Source: JBEKJU01 sp050011095 | GTDB lineage: Bacteria > Desulfobacterota > Syntrophorhabdia > Syntrophorhabdales > WCHB1-27 | DNA: 20,941 nt | Direction: 5' to 3' | Assembly: GCA_050011095.1 (NCBI GenBank) | Contig: JBEKJU010000033.1 | Span: 1-20,941 of the forward strand | Shown: piece by piece, positions 15,437-20,941 of the stretch | Numbering within the stretch: the stretch's first letter is position 1 | Layout: every line of letters begins with the position of its first letter | Translations under genes and position numbers: made by a program | The notes under the pieces: model-generated | Seen by the model: the letters and a program-made list of their open reading frames with translations, nothing else | Database searches by the model: none | Told to the model about the DNA's origin: nothing

Positions 15437-16212
15437 TACCAGGTCTTCCATGGTGCACTTTTCTCATTCCATAACCTGTTCAGATAGTCCATATCCCTCA
15501 TCGTGTCCATGCAGGCCCAGAACCCCTTATGCTTGTACACCATAAGTTCTCCTTCCATGGCAATCCTCTCCAAGGGCCCAATCTCCAGGTCGCACCTGTC
15601 ATCGTCCGTCAGATAGTCGAATATGCCCCTGCCGAATACGAAGAATCCTCCGCTGGCGAAGCTCTTCCCGAATTCTTCCTTTTCCAAAAACTTTACGACT
15701 TTATTACCCTGGAGCTTCAACTCGCCGAACCGGGAAATAGGGTTGATACCGGTGACGGTCACCAGTCTACCGTGACTCAAATGAAACTCCATCAGTTTCT
15801 TCAGGTCTATGTCGGAAACTCCGTCTCCATAGGTCATCATAAATATCTCGTCGTCCACGTATTTCTCTACCCTTTTCAGCCTCGCACCCTTCATCGCCGC
15901 TTCGCCTGTGTCGGCGAGGGTCACCCGCCAATTCTTTTCCTCGTGGCAATTATGCAATGTGACATTCTTGCCATTGCCCAACTCGACCGTGAAGTCGCAG
16001 TTCAAGACCTCGTAGTTCAGAAAATAGTCCTTGATGGCTTCCCCCTTGTAGCCGAGACAGAGGATGAAATCCCGGAAACCATAGGCGGAGTACATCTTCA
16101 TGATGTGCCAAAGAATCGGGCGTTTCCCGATGTTCACCATCGTCTTCGGTCTGAACTCCGTCTCTTCCCGGAGACGCGTGCCCGCACCGCCGCAGAGGAT
16201 CACGATTTTCAT
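15436..16212 (-). CDS. rfbF: Glucose-1-phosphate cytidylyltransferase
   Basis: A 258-residue nucleotidyltransferase making CDP-glucose from CTP and glucose-1-phosphate, the first step of the CDP-sugar pathway. The signature MKIVILCGGAGTRLREETEF followed by RPKTMVNIGKRPILWHIMKMY is diagnostic for this enzyme; length and later motifs (MMTYGDGVSDIDL, SGGFFVFG) fit RfbF/DdhA. The start chosen is the ATG at 16212, with GGGAAGGGAG upstream; a 15-residue longer frame beginning at 16257 is not family-like. It is the first gene of the 11-gene glycan operon, about 66 bp downstream of the predicted start of transcription of a consensus sigma-54 promoter. Confidence 0.96.
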   Translation of the reverse strand: MKIVILCGGAGTRLREETEFRPKTMVNIGKRPILWHIMKMYSAYGFRDFILCLGYKGEAIKDYFLNYEVLNCDFTVELGNGKNVTLHNCHEEKNWRVTLADTGEAAMKGARLKRVEKYVDDEIFMMTYGDGVSDIDLKKLMEFHLSHGRLVTVTGINPISRFGELKLQGNKVVKFLEKEEFGKSFASGGFFVFGRGIFDYLTDDDRCDLEIGPLERIAMEGELMVYKHKGFWACMDTMRDMDYLNRLWNEKSAPWKTW

Positions 16213-16288
16213 AGTGTATCTCCCTTCCCTATCGAACGCTGCGCCAAACCTTACCAAACCTTATTGCAGAGCATTCCGTAATCTGATA

Positions 16289-16304
16289 AGCAACCCACGT
16301 GCCA
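16289..16304 (-). promoter_or_regulatory. Consensus sigma-54 (RpoN) promoter of the glycan operon
   Basis: The minus strand reads TGGCACGTGGGTTGCT, which matches the sigma-54 consensus TGGCACGNNNNTTGCW at every defined position, including the invariant GG and GC ten bases apart. Transcription should begin near 16278, leaving a leader of about 66 bases to rfbF. Sigma-54 with an NtrC-type activator (FleQ, FlrC or FlgR) governs middle flagellar genes in many proteobacteria, so this ties glycan synthesis to flagellar assembly. No activator gene is present in the window. Confidence 0.8.
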
Positions 16305-16494
16305 CGTGATTCCCCACAAAATCAGTATTCCCTCAGACTGTTCCTGTAATCATCTCCTGTCTCCAGCCCCGCGATGTCCGGGACCAACACAGAAGGGGGC
16401 TGCCCCGCCAAAACCCCCATGGCAATTAAGCGAACGGGAGCGAGGGCGGCCCTTTTACGGGCGCCGCGGGTCAGACGAATTCATACCGAGTACG

Positions 16495-16532
16495 CCCGCG
16501 GCGGGTACCCGCGAAGCGGGTCGGCGCGCCGA
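16495..16532. repeat. GC-rich nested palindromes
   Basis: Three abutting inverted repeats: CCCGC-G-GCGGG leading into the perfect palindrome GCGGGTACCCGC (16501-16512), the hairpin ACCCGC-GAA-GCGGGT (16507-16521), and the perfect 12-mer TCGGCGCGCCGA (16521-16532). The flanking bases from about 16440 are also unusually GC-rich compared with the AT-richer intergenic DNA around them. It could be a REP-like element, or fold in the RNA as a terminator or processing site for a transcript arriving from fliS. No T-run follows on either strand. Confidence 0.5.
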
Positions 16533-16570
16533 AGGCGTGAGTGGTGTCTTTGAATGCAACTTGGTATCAG

Positions 16571-16741
16571 TCATCTTTCATCACGCCTCTTGCCGCAAAA
16601 GAACATGCCTCTCACGTCTTCCAGAATCTTGCGCATGGTTTTCGCGCGAAGTTTCTTGAGATTCTCGTCGGATACATCTTTAAGAAGACTGGAAATGGCT
16701 TCGTGGTTGTCGTCGTCCCGACATTCGAGTGGATGTATCAT
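16571..16741 (-). CDS. Possible small protein of 56 residues, unknown function
   Basis: A short frame between fliS and the glycan operon, beginning MIHPLECRDDDNHEAISSLL and ending KRRDER. It is charged and has an amphipathic helical look (a heptad-like run DENLKKLRAKTMRKILEDV), plus Cys at positions 7 and 49, which makes it more protein-like than the overlapping plus-strand frame. Against it, no ribosome site stands before the ATG, and an in-frame stop lies three codons upstream. It may be a real small flagellar protein, the remnant of a gene, or chance. The only promoter hint is a perfect sigma-28 -10 element about 120 bp upstream, without a matching -35. Confidence 0.35.
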   Translation of the reverse strand: MIHPLECRDDDNHEAISSLLKDVSDENLKKLRAKTMRKILEDVRGMFFCGKRRDER

Positions 16742-16828
16742 AAAGCTACGTTAGTGCAAGAGGCGTACCATCAGGTAATCTCCGCGTGGCGGTGACAAAC
16801 CAGGGTTGACGGATGGAGGAAAAAGGAT

Positions 16829-16897
16829 GGATGCGCCGGGTAGAAAATAATTCCGTGTTGCTTATCGGCTGGAGGAATTTTTTTCCGGATGCGCCGG
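16829..16897. repeat. Pair of 11-bp direct repeats around a sigma-28-like -10 element
   Basis: GGATGCGCCGG occurs exactly at 16829-16839 and at 16887-16897, 58 bp apart. Between them the minus strand carries GCCGATAA (16862-16869), a perfect FliA -10 element, but the bases 11 upstream are A-rich and do not resemble the -35. The repeats could be paired binding sites for a regulator. They lie more than 500 bp upstream of the sigma-54 promoter, farther than typical enhancer sites. Confidence 0.4.
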
Positions 16898-16956
16898 TTA
16901 TTGCCGTGCGGTGTCAGCGTTTTGACCTGAGGCCGTCAGCGATTTGGAACTCTCTG

Positions 16957-17385
16957 TTATATATGGCTTAGAATCGATGCCGATGGTCCGCTCGAAGGGT
17001 GAGGCGACGAGCCTTTTTTTACCTGCTCGTAGGCCTGGGCAAAGCCGTCGGCGATCTTGCCGATAATCTCCTTGCACTCGTCGAGGGTTCTTGTGTCGAG
17101 AGTGGCGTGGACCTCTGTCAGCCTTCTTATGAGATACCGGTATAGACTGGAAAGGTTTCGCGGGAGTTCGCCGAAGCTCATGTCAAGAGACTGATCGAGG
17201 ATCTCCAGGGCCATGGTAATTTTTGTAAGCTCCTGGTATTTTTTCTCATATTTCTTTTGGGCGATGAGGAGCTTCACCCCTTCGATCTTCTCCGGCAGTT
17301 CGTGAAGGACCCTGACGAGCACCTTCCTCTTGTCGTTGTCGTCCACAAGCTCGTGCGCCCGCGCATAGGCATTATACGGATTCAC
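16957..17385 (-). CDS. fliS: FliS flagellin export chaperone
   Basis: A 142-residue all-helical protein that binds the C-terminus of flagellin in the cytoplasm and prevents early polymerisation. MNPYNAYARAHELV is the typical N-terminus (Y-x2-Y), and the run KITMALEILDQSLDMSFGELPRNLSSLYRYLIRRLTEVH carries the family's conserved L-LN/D--G-L--NL--LY-Y motif. The start is a GTG preceded by GGGGGG at a spacing of six; no good ATG is available. It follows fliD by 11 bp, so the two are cotranscribed. The last 20 or so residues are a Ser/Pro-rich tail beyond the folded part. Confidence 0.94.
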   Translation of the reverse strand: MNPYNAYARAHELVDDNDKRKVLVRVLHELPEKIEGVKLLIAQKKYEKKYQELTKITMALEILDQSLDMSFGELPRNLSSLYRYLIRRLTEVHATLDTRTLDECKEIIGKIADGFAQAYEQVKKGSSPHPSSGPSASILSHI

Positions 17386-17396
17386 CTCAAACCCCC

Positions 17397-19169
17397 CTAT
17401 ACTGATGTCGATGATGAGCCGCTGTTTGTCATGGAGTTGATCATGTCGGTAAGAAAGGTCTGCGTCTGGCTGGATTGCTCAAGGAGCACCTCAAGGTTGC
17501 TGTATTCATTATCAAGCTGCTGCGCCTGCTGGGCACAATTGTTCTCCACAGCCGTCAGCTGCGTATTGACACTGGTTATTTGCGTGTTTATCGAATTCTC
17601 GATGGAGTTGATCGTCCCCGTGTTAGGGTCTACATAGACGTTCAGGTTGTTGTAAAGGTCGGTGCTCAGCGTCTTTACCGCGTTGAGAACCTCTGTGGGA
17701 TTGGCGGACAGGGCAGCGTTAAACGTATCCGAATCGACGCTCACCGTGCCGTCGCTCGCGAAATTGATGCCTATCGACGCGGCGGTCGTGTAGGTGCTGT
17801 TGCCCGTTATGTTCTCGAGCAGGGTGTTCACTATGGAGTTTTTCATGGCGAAGAGATTGGCATTCCCCATGAGCACGTTCGATGTGGACGACGAGCTGGA
17901 AGAAGAGGAAGAATTGTCCGTATTCTGGCTGTTGATAAATGCGAGGGCGGTGCTTACATCGCCCACGAGGGTGCTCGCCTGGCTTTCGAGGCCCGAATTA
18001 TCCTGGCTGATATTGAGGTTGATGGGGGTGGACGGATTTGTCCCCGTGAGGTTGAGCGTCACACCGTTAATGACGCCAGACACCGTATTGGAGGCAGACG
18101 TCACGGAGTAGCCATCCACCGACAGCTTTGCGTCCTGTCCGGCCTGTATCACGTTCTTCGCCGTCCCGCCGACGACGCCGAGGGTATCGAGAACGTTATT
18201 CGAATCCGTCAGATCGGCCGCGCTCACGTTCGTCAGCTGCAACTGGTAGGTGGTTGTGCCGTTCGTGGTCGTCGGCACGACGGAAGCGGTCACGCCCGTG
18301 ATGCCGACGGCGTTGATATTATTCGCGATGGTCTGAAGGGAATCGGTGGCGAGGTCCACCGACACGTTCTGCTCGGTGCCGTCCGTCCCCTTTATCTGGA
18401 TCGAGCCGCTCTCGGGCGAGGTGAGGCCGAGAAGCGTCCCCACCGCGGTGCTTTCGCTCGAATAGCTGTCGCTCAGCGCGTTCGATCCCGATTGATTGAG
18501 CAGACTGTCTCCCGATATCAAGTTGAGTGACTGCAATACATTCGACCCGTCGCCGTCCTTCAACGATATGCTTGAGGAACCCGTGCTGGTCGACTGGAGG
18601 GTCAGCCTGTACTCGCTGCCCGAGACGGCGAGCACCGAGGCGCTCACGCCCACATTCGCACTGTTTATGCTGCTCGCAATGCTGCTCAGGGTATCGGTAG
18701 ATGCGACGGAGATGGTCGTGCCGTTTACCACCATGTCTCCCGAGATGCCGAGGGCCGCACTCGATGAGGTAAAGGCATCGGAAGCGATCTGCTCTGGGGT
18801 CGCCAGATTCGATACCTCTATCGAGTAAGTGCCGGCGGCGATGGTGCCTGTCCCGATGGATGCGCTGAGCACGTTCGACGGGGTGATGGAGGAATCCGAG
18901 CAGGTCAGGGATGCGTCGTATGACTGGTAGCCTGTATCGCTGTTCAGGTTGTTCGTGCTGATATAGTTAGTGACCGCCGAGAGGGAGGTGTTGAAGGACT
19001 GCCATGCGGACAGGATGTTCTGCTGGCTCGTCAATTCGCTGTTCAGCGGGGCTTCCGCGCTCTCGAGCTGGTCGGCGTTTATCGAGGAAACGAGGCTCTG
19101 CCAATCCGTATTACTGACGAGACCGGTAAGGTTGAGTGTAGAAGACGAGGTTGACGAGGTCGAAGACAT
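17397..19169 (-). CDS. fliD: FliD flagellar filament cap protein
   Basis: A 590-residue secreted protein that caps the growing filament and folds incoming flagellin. The N-terminal FliD domain is recognisable in LTGLVSNTDWQSLVSSINAD and LNSELTSQQNILSAWQSFNT. The C-terminal part has NLFAMKNSIVNTLLENITG and the coiled-coil end (INTQITSVNTQLTAVENNCAQQAQQLDNEYSNLEVLLEQSSQTQTFL, in pieces) that closes nearly all FliD proteins. Composition is extremely rich in Ser, Thr and Asn, with a run of nine Ser near residue 425. This leaves many possible O-glycosylation sites, though none is proven. AAAGGAGGGGG stands five bases before the ATG. The gene lies 262 bp after fliC and is followed closely by fliS. 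Confidence 0.95.
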   Translation of the reverse strand: MSSTSSTSSSTLNLTGLVSNTDWQSLVSSINADQLESAEAPLNSELTSQQNILSAWQSFNTSLSAVTNYISTNNLNSDTGYQSYDASLTCSDSSITPSNVLSASIGTGTIAAGTYSIEVSNLATPEQIASDAFTSSSAALGISGDMVVNGTTISVASTDTLSSIASSINSANVGVSASVLAVSGSEYRLTLQSTSTGSSSISLKDGDGSNVLQSLNLISGDSLLNQSGSNALSDSYSSESTAVGTLLGLTSPESGSIQIKGTDGTEQNVSVDLATDSLQTIANNINAVGITGVTASVVPTTTNGTTTYQLQLTNVSAADLTDSNNVLDTLGVVGGTAKNVIQAGQDAKLSVDGYSVTSASNTVSGVINGVTLNLTGTNPSTPINLNISQDNSGLESQASTLVGDVSTALAFINSQNTDNSSSSSSSSSTSNVLMGNANLFAMKNSIVNTLLENITGNSTYTTAASIGINFASDGTVSVDSDTFNAALSANPTEVLNAVKTLSTDLYNNLNVYVDPNTGTINSIENSINTQITSVNTQLTAVENNCAQQAQQLDNEYSNLEVLLEQSSQTQTFLTDMINSMTNSGSSSTSV

Positions 19170-19319
19170 CTATACCCCCTCCTTTGTAACTTCCAAGTAA
19201 TTTCTGAAGCTTTTCATTGCACCTGCGAGTTCCTCGGAACGTCCTGGAAAAAACCTTCCGGGCATGCCTGCCAACCACCACGCGGGCGACCGGTATGTGG
19301 GCAGGAACCGTCCACTTTT

Positions 19320-19335
19320 TGCAAGATCCGGACCG
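19320..19335 (-). promoter_or_regulatory. Possible sigma-54 promoter for fliD-fliS
   Basis: The minus strand reads CGGTCCGGATCTTGCA: the invariant GG and GC are ten bases apart, TTGCA is intact, and 9 of 12 defined positions agree with the consensus. It lies about 150 bp upstream of the fliD ATG. The -24 half is weak, so this is a candidate only. Confidence 0.35.
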
Positions 19336-19385
19336 TTCTTCTCAATGGACAGGTACTTCCATCCATCATCGGCCTTCTATTATGG

Positions 19386-19422
19386 GCAACTGCCCCCTCT
19401 CTTCATGAAAGGGGGCAGTTGC
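19386..19422 (-). terminator. Strong hairpin after flagellin (terminator or mRNA end stabiliser)
   Basis: A perfect 13-bp inverted repeat (GCAACTGCCCCCT and its complement) with an 11-base loop begins 9 bp after the flagellin stop. In the direction of fliC transcription no U-run follows, so it is not a textbook intrinsic terminator. It may instead stabilise the abundant flagellin mRNA or give partial termination before fliD. On the plus strand a short TTTT follows after several bases. Confidence 0.5.
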
Positions 19423-19431
19423 GACGGTCTT

Positions 19432-20547
19432 TTACTGGCCTCTTATGAGACTGAGGATCTCCTGCGGGAGCTGGTTTGCCTGTGTGAGCATTGCCACGCC
19501 CGCCTGTGACGCGACCTGTGCCTGGGTAAAATTCGACATGCTAGCTGCGTAGTCCGTATCCTTGATCGTCGATTCGGCCGACTGCGTGTTCGTGTTCATG
19601 CTCTGCAGGTTAGACACCTGATAGGTGATCTCGTCCTGGCTCGCGCCGATGGAGCCCGCCTGCGAGTTGAGCCACGTGGTGGCTGTATCGATCTGCGTCA
19701 TGAAGGTCTGCGCGTTTGTCTGGCTGTTTACGTCTCCCGTCAGGTTGAGTCCGGATGCATTACCGAAGCTGAAATTACCAATGCTCACCGCGATCTGGTT
19801 GTAGCCCTGGTTCTCTGAGCCGACCTGGTAGGTGAAGCTGCCCGTCCCTGCGGTGACAGTGAAGGGCGCGGCGGCCATGGTGGTGAGCGCGCTGTTCACC
19901 TGTAAGCTGACGCCGAAGGCGCTGAAATTGACCGTCGCATCCCCAGTGCCCGCCGCCGGGATGTTAACAGTCTGAGTTACGGTTGTTGTCGCATTTTGCA
20001 TGGTCAGCGTCGCAACGGTACCGGCGGTCGCGACGGTGATTGTGTAGTTGCCTGCGGTCGCACCCGAGACGTTGGCGCTGTCGATACCATCAGTCTGCAT
20101 TCCGGCGGTCACGGTAGCGAGGTTCCCACCCTGCAGCAGCGAAACGCTGCCGTACTGCGTTGCGGAGGCGATGTTGTTGATTTCAGTTTCAAGCTGGTTC
20201 ACCTGCGTCTGCAATGCGGGCAGCTCGCTCGAGTTCGTGTTGGAAGAGGCCGCCTCGGTGGAGATCTGTTTCAACTGGGTAAGGATGTTTCCGATCTGCG
20301 TGATGCCCCCCTGGGCCGTCTGGAGCATGGACAATGCCTGGTTCCCGTTGTTGACGGCCGTTGTGAGGGATGCCGATTTTATGCCCAACTCGTACGCGAT
20401 AGCGTAGTCAGCCGGGTCGTCGGCCGCGCTGTTGAGTCTGTTACCGCTCGAAAGCTGCTGAAGCGCACTTGACTCGCTGGTCGTGTTTATATTCAGATAC
20501 TGCTGTGTGGTCAGTGAAGCAACGTTTGTGTTGAGTGTTAAAGACAT
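19432..20547 (-). CDS. fliC: Flagellin
   Basis: A 371-residue filament protein exported by the flagellar type III system. The conserved N-terminal D0/D1 helices (LNTNVASLTTQQYLN, LQQLSSGNRLNSAADDPADY, NGNQALSMLQTAQGGITQIG) and C-terminal D1/D0 helices (TQAQVASQAGVAMLTQANQL, PQEILSLIRGQ) are complete. Between them, residues about 140-290 form a moderate variable domain that is almost all Thr, Ser, Ala, Asn and Gly, a likely surface for O-glycans made by the downstream operon. NSAADDPADYAIAYEL departs from the usual DAAGLAIS form. The start is the ATG at 20547 with GGAGG six bases upstream; an in-frame TTG at 20553 is discounted. A sigma-28 promoter lies about 95 bp upstream. Confidence 0.96.
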   Translation of the reverse strand: MSLTLNTNVASLTTQQYLNINTTSESSALQQLSSGNRLNSAADDPADYAIAYELGIKSASLTTAVNNGNQALSMLQTAQGGITQIGNILTQLKQISTEAASSNTNSSELPALQTQVNQLETEINNIASATQYGSVSLLQGGNLATVTAGMQTDGIDSANVSGATAGNYTITVATAGTVATLTMQNATTTVTQTVNIPAAGTGDATVNFSAFGVSLQVNSALTTMAAAPFTVTAGTGSFTYQVGSENQGYNQIAVSIGNFSFGNASGLNLTGDVNSQTNAQTFMTQIDTATTWLNSQAGSIGASQDEITYQVSNLQSMNTNTQSAESTIKDTDYAASMSNFTQAQVASQAGVAMLTQANQLPQEILSLIRGQ

Positions 20548-20588
20548 GGTCAACCTCCGTGTTTAGTTTTTTTGTCTGGCATCATGCC

Positions 20589-20606
20589 ATCTTTTTCCGG
20601 AAAGAT
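20589..20606 (-). promoter_or_regulatory. Possible CsrA-binding hairpin in the flagellin leader
   Basis: The leader RNA can form a 6-bp hairpin, ATCTTT-CCGGAA-AAAGAT, exposing a GGA in its loop. The ribosome site ACGGAGG downstream supplies a second GGA. Paired GGA motifs of this kind are how CsrA represses flagellin translation in species with the FliW-CsrA-flagellin circuit. Neither csrA nor fliW is in this window, so this is an inference. Confidence 0.3.
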
Positions 20607-20640
20607 CGTTTTTGCCACCTCCCCTCTTTCCATACACATG

Positions 20641-20667
20641 TTATCGTCACTACGTTGTGATACTTAA
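20641..20667 (-). promoter_or_regulatory. Sigma-28 (FliA) promoter of flagellin
   Basis: On the minus strand the sequence reads TTAAGTAT, 11 bases, then GACGATAA. The -10 half matches the FliA consensus at 7 of 8 positions, the -35 half at 6 of 8, and the spacer is exact. Transcription should begin near 20634, giving a purine-rich leader of about 87 bases. Confidence 0.75.
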
Positions 20668-20703
20668 GGAGGCGCCAAAAAAAAATAGGGGAGAGGGCGG
20701 GGT

Positions 20704-20719
20704 TGCCCCACGTGGGCCA
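20704..20719 (-). promoter_or_regulatory. Possible second, sigma-54 promoter upstream of flagellin
   Basis: The minus strand reads TGGCCCACGTGGGGCA: GG and GC are ten bases apart and 9 of 12 defined positions fit, though the TT before the GC is replaced by GG. The match overlaps a perfect CCCACGTGGG palindrome, which could be a protein-binding site instead. It is weaker than the one before rfbF. Confidence 0.25.
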
Positions 20720-20860
20720 GTATCACGACTTCCGGCCATAAGGGGCGCCGGTACGTTCGTGGAAAGCCGGCATCAGGCCCTCGCCGGATCACTGGCAGGA
20801 AGCCCGTCCTTCGGAGTTTCTAAGGGCTCGGAAGGAAATAAATGAGTCGGATGGCGAAGG

Positions 20861-20941
20861 ATTTTTGGCCGATCGGCGAGGCGCGGAAAGGCCAAATGTA
20901 CTGGATGTACATGACCTTTTCGCAACGAAGCGGGCGGACAA
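20861..20941. repeat. Long imperfect inverted repeat at the window edge
   Basis: About 80 bp that can fold on itself. The core is ATGTAC (20896-20901), a 5-base loop, and GTACAT (20907-20912). Outward, after a small bulge, GCGGAAAGG pairs with CCTTTTCGC, and beyond that the arms GGCCGATCGGCGAGG and CGAAGCGGGCGGAC remain partly complementary. The rest of the 20720-20860 stretch shows no gene or promoter that I can support. The structure is reminiscent of dispersed intergenic hairpin elements; its copy number cannot be seen from here. Confidence 0.5.

Noticed and set aside
14330..16212. Pathway to a 3,6-dideoxyhexose such as ascarylose or abequose
   Set aside because: The required RfbH/DdhC-type 3-dehydrase and its reductase are not encoded in the window.
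3528..16212. O-antigen or capsule operon
   Set aside because: No flippase, polymerase, chain-length or initiating phosphosugar transferase gene; flanked on both sides by late flagellar genes and headed by a sigma-54 promoter.
16541..16795. 84-codon plus-strand frame in the spacer
   Set aside because: Composition is not protein-like, no ribosome site is visible, and the opposite strand gives a more plausible small frame.
16862..16869. Perfect sigma-28 -10 element GCCGATAA as a promoter
   Set aside because: The bases at the -35 position are an A-run without resemblance to the consensus or to the CTTAAGT core of the three better sites; kept only as a remark.
17475..18530. Open frame of 351 codons on the plus strand
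   Set aside because: Antisense to fliD; Arg/His/Gly-rich and repetitive, as expected opposite a Ser/Thr-rich gene.

Overview
This window looks like a flagellar late-gene locus of a motile Gram-negative bacterium, most probably in the former Deltaproteobacteria (Desulfobacterota and relatives). That guess rests on a short conserved protein of the DVU0524 type, an HD-GYP/PilZ/MotA operon and mixed sigma-54/sigma-28 promoters; no marker gene here fixes the taxon. Every convincing gene is on the minus strand, so transcription runs from high to low coordinates. I see no rRNA, tRNA, CRISPR array, transposase or integrase.

Region 1 (20941-16957) holds the filament genes: flagellin fliC, the filament cap and flagellin chaperone genes fliD and fliS, with a sigma-28 promoter before fliC and a perfect 13-bp inverted repeat just after it. 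Region 2 (16956-16213) is a 744-bp stretch without an obvious large gene. It contains a small possible ORF (56 aa), GC-rich nested palindromes, a pair of 11-bp direct repeats, and a full-consensus sigma-54 promoter facing the glycan genes.

Region 3 (16212-3528) is an 11-gene, tightly packed operon with several 4-bp or smaller overlaps. It encodes a CDP-sugar pathway (glucose-1-phosphate cytidylyltransferase, CDP-glucose 4,6-dehydratase, RmlC-type 3,5-epimerase, extended SDR), two SPASM radical SAM enzymes, one B12-binding-type radical SAM enzyme, an FkbM methyltransferase with an N-terminal Rossmann domain, a C-methyltransferase-like enzyme, and two glycosyltransferases. It has no flippase, polymerase or lipid-carrier transferase. 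It is best read as a cytoplasmic flagellin glycosylation operon making a methylated 6-deoxyhexose-type glycan.

Region 4 (3334-1) returns to flagellar genes. A FliT-like small protein has its own sigma-28 promoter. A second sigma-28 promoter then drives a DVU0524-like protein, a single-domain response regulator, a REC-HD-GYP protein, a PilZ-domain protein and the first codons of motA. Since fliD, fliS and fliT are often adjacent, the glycan operon appears to sit inside an ancestral fliDS-fliT block. Together the window links filament building, filament glycosylation and c-di-GMP control of the motor.
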